The translations under genes and the position numbers were made by a program. A DNA stretch of 64,000 nucleotides from Spirochaetales bacterium UBA6872 (GTDB taxonomy: Bacteria; Spirochaetota; Spirochaetia; Sphaerochaetales; Sphaerochaetaceae): positions 62,001 through 126,000 of the forward strand of contig DKCO01000055.1 of assembly GCA_002452215.1 (NCBI GenBank), given 5' to 3'. Numbering within the stretch: position 1 is the stretch's first letter; each line of letters starts with the position of its first letter. Under the pieces are notes generated by a model, which did no database searches, was not told the DNA's origin, and saw only the letters and a program-made list of their open reading frames with translations. Of this stretch, positions 1 to 8,006 are shown piece after piece.

Positions 1-2
1 GT

Positions 3-578
3 GAGAAGGCTGACGTTAAAGTTAATGAGTATGTTTCTTTTACATTGGATGTGGATGTTCCGGAAAATGTTGATCCAGTACAAACAAAGTTCAAGGTCGA
101 ACTGGCAACAGAAGCTAAAGGTAATATGACTATCAAGGATGTCAAGTTCATCCCTAATGATGCTACTAAAGTTAATTTGTTACCATTTGCTAGTTTCGAA
201 AGAAATGGATTAGATGGAAAGTGGAAAGTTACTTGCACCGATAATTGGCCAGATCCTGTACCTGAAGATGTATTAAAAGATGGTAAGAATAAGGCTGTAA
301 AGCTTAATAAAGATCCAAAAAAAACTATGACAAATCTTATATGGATTACTGACAATGGTGCAATGATTCCAAAAGATAGCGAACTTACTCTTTCTATGAA
401 AGTATTATCAAAAGAGACTAGACAGATTAATTGTCTCTTAAAGGAAAGCGATGAAAATTATCAAAATTATCCATTAAATATAAAAGGTGCGAATAAATGG
501 CAAACAGTTAAAATTCCTTCAGATTACACAAAGAAGCTTGAAGAATCGAACTTTGAAGTTCAGCTTCATTTACTCTAG
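3..578 (+). CDS. C-terminal part of a surface or exported glycan-binding-like protein (5' truncated by window)
   Basis: The reading frame is open from the left edge, so the start lies upstream of the window. About 191 residues are visible. They contain beta-rich stretches with a pattern like carbohydrate-binding or jelly-roll modules (NLLPFASFERNGLDGKW, then alternating hydrophobic and polar strands), close to the repeats in the next gene. It ends 28 bases before a lipoprotein with three such modules, on the same strand, so the two are probably co-transcribed. I infer an exported or surface protein that binds a polymer. No catalytic motif can be seen in this fragment, and the N-terminal signal cannot be checked. 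The exact family is unknown. Confidence 0.6.
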   Translation, partial: EKADVKVNEYVSFTLDVDVPENVDPVQTKFKVELATEAKGNMTIKDVKFIPNDATKVNLLPFASFERNGLDGKWKVTCTDNWPDPVPEDVLKDGKNKAVKLNKDPKKTMTNLIWITDNGAMIPKDSELTLSMKVLSKETRQINCLLKESDENYQNYPLNIKGANKWQTVKIPSDYTKKLEESNFEVQLHLL

Positions 579-606
579 TTGCTCATTTTAGGGGGGAGTT
601 AAATAG

Positions 607-2190
607 ATGAAAAGATACATAATAGGTTTACTTTTGTCTTTATTCCTGCTTTGTAGCTGTGCCACAGGATATGTGGCGCAGCAACAACTAAATGTTTCAT
701 TTGCTTTGAAAGCTGGAATTAATTTAGTAAGTAATAATGATTTTGAGAATGGTAGTGTAGAGTCGTGGGGGATGAGTGATGGTGTCGCTGTATCTAGAGC
801 TAAAGCTCATACCGGAGACTATTCACTCTGTGTATATCCGACAGGTGGAGTTGAATATTTCTACAATGTCTTAACTCAAGATTTCGATATGTCTAGTGGT
901 GCTTTAGCATCTGTCTGGGTAAAGCTCCCAAGTGCTTTGGATTCTTCTCATGTAAGATTCCAAGTTGAGCTACAGAGATCCGGTGGAAGAAATCTGACAC
1001 TGGATGCATATCCCAAAAGCACAGCTAGTTGGCAACAGCTGTTTATTGAGATTCCGGCTTCAATTGAGCAAATGCAATACATTGTTATCAAGGGCGAAGT
1101 AAATAGCACACATGGCCCAGTTTATTTTGATGATTTCAAGCTTATAAGCTTAAAGTCTGAAGAAATCAACTACATTAAGAATGGAAGTTTTAATTCTGGT
1201 AACTCTTCCTGGGCTAATTTTGTTTCAAGTTATGGTCGAGATGGCAGGGGTGCTTTGATTTCTCTTGAAAATACATCAAGAAGTTTGGAGCAATCAACAC
1301 TATTCCAGAGTGCTATCTCGAATCCTAAATACAATGCTAAGTTAGATGGTGTGTTTACTGTCTTTGCATCTCCTTTCGCCGATGCTGAAGGCGTAGTCAG
1401 GCTAAAGGTAGAACATCGTCCATCTGGTGTTGTTTATAGTAATGATTTTTATATCTCGCCAGATTCGGGCTGGCAACTTCTGACTTTGAATGTGCCAGGC
1501 ATAGAAGGGGATGTCAGTGAGACATTGTTCTCGATATGTCCTGTAAGTGGAAAAGGGGAAATAAGCATTGATGATGTCAAGTTTGTTTCTGCGAATTTTG
1601 GCATATCTGGTGAAGTTGGAGATTCTGTTTCAGTTGCAGTTGCTACAACAGTTAATAGTGATGGCAATGTTTTGAGAAACAGCAAACTTGATGATTTGAA
1701 TCCAGATGGAACAACTACTCACTGGGATGTATGGCCTGGAAATCCTGCAGAGGGTATTAGAAACAGTCAGGTTATACAAGAAGAAGGCAGAGGCAATGTC
1801 CTTAAGATAAACCTTGAATTCGGCAATGGTCAGGCTGTTTATCAATATTGCGTACAAGATACCGTAGGCAAATTTGATTTCAACAAAGACTATACTTTCT
1901 CTTGTGATATCAAATGTGAAGATGTGTTCTCCTTAGATGGCAAGGGTATAACTATAGGTGTCAAGAGAAGAGGCATCGATGGTAAAGAATACAATGAGTA
2001 TCAACGAGTAGATGAGAATACATCAGGCTGGAATACATGGAGCATCACACCTTCACCAGCTCCTGTTGAAATTGTTCAATATGATGTGATTGTAGATATT
2101 GGTGCAGGTATGGGCTCTGTATATATCGATAACTTCTCCTTGAAAGAAGCTGAGACTGTAAATGACGATATCGTCTTGTCATGGAGCTAG
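607..2190 (+). CDS. Lipoprotein with three tandem carbohydrate-binding-like (CBM4/9-type) modules
   Basis: A 527-residue exported lipoprotein. The N-terminus is a signal peptide with a lipobox ending LCSC (C18 as the lipidated residue). Three repeated jelly-roll-like units follow. Each opens with a phrase like N-x-V/I-x-N-x-x-F and a W soon after (NLVSNNDFENGSVESWG, NYIKNGSFNSGNSSW, NVLRNSKLDDLNPDG). Each closes with a hydrophobic DDF/DDV/DNF strand (YFDDFKLIS, SIDDVKFVS, YIDNFSLKE). This arrangement is typical of CBM4/9-like domains that bind polysaccharides. No glycoside hydrolase motif is seen, so binding rather than cleavage is inferred. A strong GGGGGGAG ribosome site precedes the ATG. 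The next gene starts 6 bases after the stop and encodes an outer-membrane barrel, which suggests a joint surface function. Confidence 0.7.
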   Translation: MKRYIIGLLLSLFLLCSCATGYVAQQQLNVSFALKAGINLVSNNDFENGSVESWGMSDGVAVSRAKAHTGDYSLCVYPTGGVEYFYNVLTQDFDMSSGALASVWVKLPSALDSSHVRFQVELQRSGGRNLTLDAYPKSTASWQQLFIEIPASIEQMQYIVIKGEVNSTHGPVYFDDFKLISLKSEEINYIKNGSFNSGNSSWANFVSSYGRDGRGALISLENTSRSLEQSTLFQSAISNPKYNAKLDGVFTVFASPFADAEGVVRLKVEHRPSGVVYSNDFYISPDSGWQLLTLNVPGIEGDVSETLFSICPVSGKGEISIDDVKFVSANFGISGEVGDSVSVAVATTVNSDGNVLRNSKLDDLNPDGTTTHWDVWPGNPAEGIRNSQVIQEEGRGNVLKINLEFGNGQAVYQYCVQDTVGKFDFNKDYTFSCDIKCEDVFSLDGKGITIGVKRRGIDGKEYNEYQRVDENTSGWNTWSITPSPAPVEIVQYDVIVDIGAGMGSVYIDNFSLKEAETVNDDIVLSWS

Positions 2191-2196
2191 AATAAT

Positions 2197-3519
2197 ATGG
2201 ATACAATTAAAAAGATAATTACTCTTATTGCTGTGCTTGTTGTTCTATCTCCAAGCGTATTTGCGGGTTTTTCAGGTAAAGTCGAATCTGGTTTTTACTA
2301 TGATCTTGATAATTTCAAATGGGGGTTAAGTTCCAGTAATACTGTTGCTAATATCAATTTGGATCTTCTTGGCGAGACTCGTTTTGGAGGAGGCTTGGGA
2401 GACATTAAAGCTGAAGTAAAAGCATATCTCTCCTTATGGCTAGAAAAGAGTGGCACGCCAACAGAATCAGATGGCAGCTTCTCTTTCGCAAATGTTAATG
2501 GAAGAGTGCGTTTGGATTATGCTAAGGTCTTTGGGCCAGGATGGGAATTCAGCTTATTGAGTGTTCCTGGCGTTCCAAGCTATGCACGCTCATCAATCGA
2601 TGAAGTCAAGAATGTCTTTGGTGGTTATGACAATGCTGACTTGGCGAGGAATATTGGGTCATATCCAGGTGTTTTCTTTAAATACAATGAAAACACTATA
2701 GGTCTTGGCTTTAATGGTGTTGGTCTTGATGAAGTGAACACTAGACTTTATCTAGAGAGCCAAAGAATCCTATTTGATAATGGCTTTATGTTCCGTTTCG
2801 CAGGCTATGGAGACTATGCGGCAGCTTCTAATCCTCGATTTGGGCTTTCTGGTAAATTCGGCTATTGGGGAGATAAGCTCAATTTGTATCTTGCAAGCGA
2901 TGTGGATTTTTCAGATATCACATCGTCAAGCATGACACTTAAAGCAGATTTGCTTTTGAGAGCATGGTATGACTTCATTGGTTTTGATATGTATTATGCA
3001 ACACTTGCTAATGTTCCTAAAGAGGGGGACAGAGAAGACTATATGTCTTTGAAATGTACTTCAAATCTTGATTCATTTGATGTACCACTTACGCTTAGCT
3101 TTGTAGTTAAGGATGTGCTTGCAAAGCAAGATATGATGATTAGTGCCGGGTATTGCTTCTTGGAGCATTATACTACTTCTCTTCATGTAGGATACACAGT
3201 TGCCAACAATGGAAGAGATGGCAAAAGCATAAGGTTCTTCTCATCTCCAGAGGAACGAAAGAGCAAGTGGACATTGGGTTCATCATTTATATATGATAAT
3301 CCTGCTTTGATGAAAGCTGAAGTTGGTTTTAATGTAAGTCAGATTATAAGCTCAGAAGCTGTTTGGTCGCTTTATTTAGAGCTCTCTTCTAAAGCAATCA
3401 TCCCTGGTGCAGATCTTGCTATTAGGTATGTTGCTGATGATTTGACAAAAGCTTCAAGTGCTGCAACTTCAAATGGAGACTTAGGCACATTAAGTGTTAC
3501 TTGTTCCATAGAGTTTTAA
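2197..3519 (+). CDS. Outer-membrane beta-barrel (porin-like) protein
   Basis: A 440-residue protein with a clear signal peptide (cleavage near SVFA|GF). The mature part is full of alternating aromatic/aliphatic and polar strands (for example FSGKVESGFYYDL, KFGYWGDKLNLYLASDVDF, TLGSSFIYDNP). The final residue is phenylalanine (SVTCSIEF), the usual C-terminal signal for insertion by the BAM complex. It follows the triple-CBM lipoprotein by 6 bases, with its ribosome site inside the end of that gene. The pairing suggests a glycan-capture lipoprotein with a matching outer-membrane channel, loosely like a SusD/SusC partnership but without TonB-box features that I can see. The substrate is unknown. 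A structural outer-membrane protein is the alternative. Confidence 0.65.
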   Translation: MDTIKKIITLIAVLVVLSPSVFAGFSGKVESGFYYDLDNFKWGLSSSNTVANINLDLLGETRFGGGLGDIKAEVKAYLSLWLEKSGTPTESDGSFSFANVNGRVRLDYAKVFGPGWEFSLLSVPGVPSYARSSIDEVKNVFGGYDNADLARNIGSYPGVFFKYNENTIGLGFNGVGLDEVNTRLYLESQRILFDNGFMFRFAGYGDYAAASNPRFGLSGKFGYWGDKLNLYLASDVDFSDITSSSMTLKADLLLRAWYDFIGFDMYYATLANVPKEGDREDYMSLKCTSNLDSFDVPLTLSFVVKDVLAKQDMMISAGYCFLEHYTTSLHVGYTVANNGRDGKSIRFFSSPEERKSKWTLGSSFIYDNPALMKAEVGFNVSQIISSEAVWSLYLELSSKAIIPGADLAIRYVADDLTKASSAATSNGDLGTLSVTCSIEF

Positions 3520-3582
3520 ATTGTAAAAAAATCTGGGGTTGTTACACGAAAGATTATAAAATTTTAAATGTGTACAGCCTCA

Positions 3583-3735
3583 GCATTGCCCCTCTTGTTT
3601 TTGGGGAAAATGCATACCAGAACAATCAGCTACTTGAATAAATTCATGCGCATGGCTCTGTGATGAGCCACGCATCCCTCCTACAGATTTATAACCATTA
3701 ATCTGGCCTAAGATGCAAGCAAGTACGTAGCATCT
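3583..3735. other. Intergenic structured region with three hairpins; possible non-coding RNA
   Basis: The 554 bases between the barrel gene and the TRAP operon (3520-4073) hold no convincing protein gene. Three hairpins lie close together: 3583-3613 (GCATT/CCCC pairing with GGGG/AATGC), 3646-3675 (ATGCG + TGGCTC pairing with GAGCCA + CGCAT, with a 2-base bulge) and 3711-3735 (AGATGC/GCATCT). A 66-codon minus-strand frame (3580-3780) spans them but has no ribosome site and no family I recognise. Base-paired structure is the more likely explanation. The strand is undecided. The rest of the gap contains the LacI-type operator listed separately and the TRAP leader. Confidence 0.35.
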
Positions 3736-3932
3736 GAAGCTTGGGTCTAATTCTCCGACATTTGGTGCGAGGAGGTTCATTCTGTGTTCTTCTTACATAT
3801 TTCTATTGTCTTCATATTGCACGATATTTTAAAAAACATGGATGTTTTGCATCAGACAAATCCAGATATTTATAAATTTTTATCGAAATTGCAAAAAAGC
3901 ACTTTACAACTTCAATGTCTGGTGAAACAATA

Positions 3933-3950
3933 TATGTAAACGTTTATATT
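3933..3950. promoter_or_regulatory. LacI-family operator upstream of the TRAP operon
   Basis: The sequence ATATGTAAACGTTTATAT contains the perfect palindrome TAAACGTTTA with a central CG, the hallmark of LacI/CcpA-family operators. It lies about 125 bases before dctP. A LacI-type regulator gene (7000-7995) sits directly downstream of the transporter genes, so local control of the TRAP operon is likely. This is inferred from pattern and context. A weaker match (TTAAACGTATAA, 9007-9018) lies in the asd/amidohydrolase intergenic region. Confidence 0.5.
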
Positions 3951-4073
3951 TTAGAAATTCATTGCCCTTTCATGTTTTGGGAAGTGGGAGGAGCGTGCAA
4001 TGGGTTTTGCATCGACAGGTCTTTAATAGCCTTGGAGGTGAGATCGTAGAGTATTTTCATAAGGGAGGATGTT

Positions 4074-5075
4074 ATGAAAAAAATACTGTGTTTGGCTTTG
4101 GTTTTTGTTTTGGCACTAAGTTGTGTCCTTGCCAATGGCTCTTCTGAAGATGGGGGAAAGGAGAAGGTTTACAACCTCAAAATCTCAACATCGCAGACTG
4201 AGACATCTCTTATTGCAAAGGCATATATGACATTTGCAGATAGAATCAATGAAGAATCAAATGGCAGAATCAATGCATCTGTTTTCTGTTCTGCACAGCT
4301 TGGAAATGATGAGGATGTCATCGAGCAAGCTATACAAGGAGCAGCAATAGCTGTAAATACAGATGCTGCAAGGCTTGGTACTTATGTTGATCCAATTGGC
4401 ATTTTGATGATGGGTTTCTTTGTTGACAGCTATGATGAGGCTTATGCTGTTACGCAGTCAAAGACATTCAATAGCTACTTGGAAGAGCTTGCTGATAAGC
4501 ATGGAATAAGAGTACTTGCATTTGATTTCTATGACGGTCCAAGACATTTTATGACTAATGTTCCTATTAACTCGCCAGCAGACTTGAAGGGCCTTTCGAT
4601 CAGGACAATTGGTTCACCTGTTACTATCGAATCTATAAGAGCAATGGGAGCAACTCCAATTTCAATGGCATGGAGTGAGGTTTACAATGGAATCCAATCA
4701 AAGGCTATCGATGGCTGTGAGGCACAAAACACTTCTATATACCCTTCAAAGCTATATGAGGTTGCAAAGTACCAGTCAAAGACAGGGCACTTCCACCTTT
4801 TGCAAGCTTTGATGGTAGGCGAAAAGTGGTATCAGTCACTGCCAGAGGATCTTCAGCAATTACTTGTTAAAGTAGCAAATGAGGTTGGTAAGGAGACAGC
4901 TCAGCTTGTTATTGATGAAGCTGATAGAGTAGAGGCTCTCATGAAGGAAGCTGGACTTACTGTTATTGAGCCTGATACAGCTCCATTCAAGGAAGCTGTA
5001 GAAAAAGCATATGAGAAACTTGGTTATCTTGAATTGAGAAACAAGATTTATGATGAGATTGGTAAAGCATACTGA
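4074..5075 (+). CDS. dctP: TRAP transporter substrate-binding protein (DctP family)
   Basis: This 333-residue periplasmic binding protein belongs to a tripartite ATP-independent transporter. The signal peptide is followed by NGSSED, a spirochaete-like mature start. DctP-family features include the SLIAKAYMTFADRINEESNGRI opening helix region, the carboxylate-binding arginine in LSIRTIGSP, and the GATPISMAWSEVYNGIQSKAIDG stretch. The family binds organic acids such as C4-dicarboxylates, keto acids or sugar acids; the ligand cannot be told from sequence. The small (dctQ) and large (dctM) membrane subunits follow. A strong hairpin after the stop probably lets this gene be expressed above the membrane genes. 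A LacI operator upstream suggests induction by a ligand. The ribosome site is AAGGGAGG. Confidence 0.9.
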   Translation: MKKILCLALVFVLALSCVLANGSSEDGGKEKVYNLKISTSQTETSLIAKAYMTFADRINEESNGRINASVFCSAQLGNDEDVIEQAIQGAAIAVNTDAARLGTYVDPIGILMMGFFVDSYDEAYAVTQSKTFNSYLEELADKHGIRVLAFDFYDGPRHFMTNVPINSPADLKGLSIRTIGSPVTIESIRAMGATPISMAWSEVYNGIQSKAIDGCEAQNTSIYPSKLYEVAKYQSKTGHFHLLQALMVGEKWYQSLPEDLQQLLVKVANEVGKETAQLVIDEADRVEALMKEAGLTVIEPDTAPFKEAVEKAYEKLGYLELRNKIYDEIGKAY

Positions 5076-5092
5076 TTTATCAATTAGATTTC

Positions 5093-5116
5093 CCGGGTTT
5101 CATCTCTGAAGCCCGG
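5093..5116 (+). terminator. Stem-loop between dctP and dctQ (attenuator or mRNA stabiliser)
   Basis: CCGGGTTTCA pairs with TGAAGCCCGG across a 4-base loop (10 pairs, one G-U). A broken T-rich run follows (ATTATACTTTTTCTTT). Because dctQM lie just downstream on the same strand, it is more likely a partial terminator or an RNA-stabilising hairpin that sets a high binding-protein to permease ratio than a full stop. Confidence 0.65.
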
Positions 5117-5142
5117 ATTATACTTTTTCTTTAGGAGAGGCT

Positions 5143-5649
5143 ATGTCTAAGCTTAAAAACGGTATTTTACAGTTTGAAAAAGGGATAGCAGCTACAGAGA
5201 AGATGTTTACAGCAATTCTTCTGTGCATTATTTCTGTTTTGGTTTTTTTGAGTGCAATAATGAGGAAAATCGGCATGCCGATAAACTGGGCCCAGGATTT
5301 TTCACTCTTGTGCTTTGCTTGGCTTACATTTATAGGTGGAGATGTTTTGATGAGGACATCGAAGCTGATTTCAATAGATATGATCACGAAACTTTTGCCA
5401 AAGACTGTGCAAAAAGTCATAGCAATTATATTTGATTTTGGAATGATTGCTTTTCTTTTAATATTGGTATGGTTCGGCTTTCCGTTGGTAAATGAAAGCT
5501 GGAGCAGAGTCTTTAATACACTTAACCTAAGTTATGCTTGGTGTACACTTTGTGTTCCAGTAGGATCGATTTTGATGTTGGAAACAACTATTCACAATAC
5601 AGTGAAAGATATAGTAAGAAAACCATCTGAGTGGGGGGTAGAAAAATGA
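5143..5649 (+). CDS. dctQ: TRAP transporter small permease subunit (DctQ family)
   Basis: A 168-residue integral membrane protein with four hydrophobic segments (around AILLCIISVLVFLSAI, WAQDFSLLCFAWLTFIGG, VIAIIFDFGMIAFLLILVWFGF and WCTLCVPVGSILML). The spacing and the RxSKLISIDMITKLLP loop fit the DctQ family. It supports the large subunit in the inner membrane and couples substrate transfer to an ion gradient. It starts 67 bases after dctP, beyond a hairpin, with an AGGAGAGG ribosome site. Its stop codon overlaps the dctM start (ATGA), which indicates translational coupling. Confidence 0.88.
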   Translation: MSKLKNGILQFEKGIAATEKMFTAILLCIISVLVFLSAIMRKIGMPINWAQDFSLLCFAWLTFIGGDVLMRTSKLISIDMITKLLPKTVQKVIAIIFDFGMIAFLLILVWFGFPLVNESWSRVFNTLNLSYAWCTLCVPVGSILMLETTIHNTVKDIVRKPSEWGVEK

Positions 5650-6935
5650 TTTATGCAATTGGAGTATTCTTAGTTCTTCTTTTTGGCGGAATGCCAGTTG
5701 CATTCGCTATTGCTCTATCGGGAGTATTCTTCTTTTTGATGTCGTCTGGATTGCCATGGTCTATTATAGTCCAGAAAGCATTTTCAACGACACAGTCGTT
5801 TACGATGCTTGCAATTCCCTTGTTTATATTTGCCGGAAACTTGATGAATGAGACAGGCATTACAAAAAAACTTGTGAAGTTGAGCAATGTTTTAACTGGT
5901 CATATGTATGGCTCGATTGGGCAAGTCTCTGTTGTACTATCAACATTGATGGGTGGAGTTTCAGGCTCTGCTGTTGCTGATGCTGCTATGGAATCAAGAA
6001 TTCTTGGTCCAGAGATGATCAAGCGTGGCTACGACAGAGGCTGGGGAGCTGCAGTCAACTGCCTTTCTGGTCTTATTGTTGCAACTATCCCTCCTTCTAT
6101 GGGTTTGATTCTCTATGGAACAGTAGGTGAGGTTTCAATTGGAAGGCTCTTTGTTGCTGGATTGATTCCTGGCATATTGATGTGTATTTTCCAGATGATT
6201 GCTGTTTCTTGGTCTGCAAGACATTATGGCTATAAGCCGGACCATGAGAAGCCGGCATCGCTAAAGGAGATGGGGCGTGCAGCAATAGACAGTATATGGG
6301 CACTTTTGTTTCCAATCCTTCTGATTGTCTTTATCAGAGGGGGGTTGATGACACCTTCTGAATCAGGTGCTTTCGCTGTATTCTATGCTTTGTTTGTTGG
6401 CATTGTAGTTTACAAGGAATTGACATGGGAGAAATTCAAGAAAACACTCCAGAGTTCTATTGTTGATATTTCTGTGACAACATTGATTCTTGCTTTCTCT
6501 GGCATCTTCAGCTACGGCGTTGTATATGATCAGCTGCCAAAAGTTTTGACAGATGCTCTTCTAGGGCTTTCTAGCAATCCATATATTGTGCTTTTCTTGA
6601 TAATATTGATGCTGTTGGTATTTGGAATGTTCATGGAGACTACAGTCATTACTTTGATTGTTACTCCTATACTTGTTCCTGTCGTAAAGAGCTTTGGAAT
6701 AGATCCTGTACAATTCGGAATCATAATGATGACAATTGTAACATTAGGTTGTTCTACACCGCCTGTTGGAGTAGCTCTTTATTCAACTAGCCAAATAATG
6801 GGATGTTCAGTACAAGATACAGTAAAGAAGTCGTGGCCGCTGTATATTGCAATAGGTGCGGTTGTTCTTATTTGTATTTTCTGCCCAAAGCTTGTGCTTT
6901 TCTTGCCAAATCTGATTTATGGAAAAGCTGTTTAG
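5646..6935 (+). CDS. dctM: TRAP transporter large permease subunit (DctM family)
   Basis: The transport channel of the TRAP system, 429 residues with about 12 membrane helices. Family hallmarks are GGMPVAFAIALSGVFFFL near the N-terminus, AIPLFIFAGNLMNETGITKKLV, GGVSGSAVADAAM and the late TLGCSTPPVGVALY motif. I place the start at 5646 rather than the in-frame GTG at 5631, because GTGGGGGGTAG just upstream is an ideal ribosome site and ATGA overlaps the dctQ stop. A strong terminator follows 20 bases after the stop. The substrate is unknown but is expected to be an organic acid anion. Confidence 0.92.
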   Translation: MIYAIGVFLVLLFGGMPVAFAIALSGVFFFLMSSGLPWSIIVQKAFSTTQSFTMLAIPLFIFAGNLMNETGITKKLVKLSNVLTGHMYGSIGQVSVVLSTLMGGVSGSAVADAAMESRILGPEMIKRGYDRGWGAAVNCLSGLIVATIPPSMGLILYGTVGEVSIGRLFVAGLIPGILMCIFQMIAVSWSARHYGYKPDHEKPASLKEMGRAAIDSIWALLFPILLIVFIRGGLMTPSESGAFAVFYALFVGIVVYKELTWEKFKKTLQSSIVDISVTTLILAFSGIFSYGVVYDQLPKVLTDALLGLSSNPYIVLFLIILMLLVFGMFMETTVITLIVTPILVPVVKSFGIDPVQFGIIMMTIVTLGCSTPPVGVALYSTSQIMGCSVQDTVKKSWPLYIAIGAVVLICIFCPKLVLFLPNLIYGKAV

Positions 6936-6954
6936 TATTAGTATATAGCTCATT

Positions 6955-6986
6955 AAGGGATGTCGTTTTTAAGATATCCCTTTTTT
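6955..6986 (+). terminator. Rho-independent terminator after dctM
   Basis: AAGGGATGTC pairs with GATATCCCTT (10 pairs, one G-U) around a short A/T-rich loop, followed directly by a T run (TTTTTT). It ends the dctPQM transcript only 14 bases before the lacI-type gene, which must then be read by leakage or from its own promoter. Confidence 0.8.
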
Positions 6987-6999
6987 AAAAGGGAATTGT

Positions 7000-7995
7000 A
7001 TGGCTACTATTAAGGATGTCGCTAGAAAGGCAGGTGTTTCTGTTTGCACAGCCTCACGTGTATTGTCAAATAAAGGTTATTTAAAAGAAGCTACCAAAGA
7101 GAAAGTCTTGGAGGCTGTCAAAGAGCTTGGCTATGTGCAAAATCGCACAGCAACTGAATTGAAAACAGGAGTTAGCGATACTATTGCTATTCTCCTGCCA
7201 GATATTGAAAACCCATTCTATTCACACTTTGCAAATGTGATTGAGAAGTATGCTTATGCAAAAGGTTATCTCTTGTTTATATGCAGCACAGCATATGATT
7301 TGGAAAAAGAGGAAAAATTCCTTCGTAGCATGTCTGCTAGAAACATTAGAGGTGTGATTGCTGTTCCTTTGACAGCCGATATTTCAAATTACAGGAAGTA
7401 TCTTGGCAATGTGCCTCTTGTCATTTTCAATAGAGATATTCCTGATAACGAGGCTCTTTGCTACAAAGTGGATATCAAGCATGTTGCTTTTGAAGTAACT
7501 TCTCATTTGATAGATATTGGCAGGCGAAATATTGGTTGTATATTCCAGAGCTTTGAGATTGGTAACTTCAAGAAAAGATACGAAGGAGCTCGCGAGAGTA
7601 TTCTGAAAGCAAACATAGAGTTTAGAGAAGAGAACATGATATTTGATGCAGGCGGTCCTGACACAGAGTCGAAATTGAGGAAGTTGTTCTCAAGAAAGGA
7701 TCGCCCGGATGCGATATTTGCAAGTAACGATATGCTTGCTTTTATGGTATACAAAGTTCTGAATGAATTAGGTTTGAGTATTCCTTCCGATGTTGCTGTT
7801 GCAAGCATCGATGATACATTAATGGCAGATCAAGTTTATCCGACACTAACATCATATAGCTTCCCGATAGAAGAGATTGCTAGACTAATCATAGATGGCT
7901 TTGCTTATAAGCAACATGAGTATACAAACAAAATACTGAAAGGACAGCTCGAAAAAAGGATGTCGACAGCTGTTGATCATAAACAGAAAGTATGA
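7000..7995 (+). CDS. LacI-family transcriptional regulator
   Basis: A 331-residue repressor. Residues 1-55 form the LacI helix-turn-helix and hinge (ATIKDVARKAGVSVCTASRVLSNKGYL), and the rest is a periplasmic-binding-protein-like sensor domain (DTIAILLPDIENPFYSHF, IFASNDMLAFMVYKVLNELG, VASIDD). It lies just past the terminator of the TRAP operon, and a LacI-type palindrome sits upstream of that operon, so it probably controls TRAP uptake. Translation probably starts at ATG 7000. The A-rich stretch AAAAGGGAATTGT supplies a modest ribosome site. It is convergent with the amidohydrolase gene, with only 11 bases between the stops. The ligand is unknown. Confidence 0.88.
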   Translation: MATIKDVARKAGVSVCTASRVLSNKGYLKEATKEKVLEAVKELGYVQNRTATELKTGVSDTIAILLPDIENPFYSHFANVIEKYAYAKGYLLFICSTAYDLEKEEKFLRSMSARNIRGVIAVPLTADISNYRKYLGNVPLVIFNRDIPDNEALCYKVDIKHVAFEVTSHLIDIGRRNIGCIFQSFEIGNFKKRYEGARESILKANIEFREENMIFDAGGPDTESKLRKLFSRKDRPDAIFASNDMLAFMVYKVLNELGLSIPSDVAVASIDDTLMADQVYPTLTSYSFPIEEIARLIIDGFAYKQHEYTNKILKGQLEKRMSTAVDHKQKV

Positions 7996-8006
7996 TTATG
8001 CTTGCA

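Noticed and set aside
3580..3780. A 66-codon minus-strand frame as a small protein
   Set aside because: No ribosome site, no recognisable family, and the stretch is better explained by three hairpins. Kept as a possible structured RNA.
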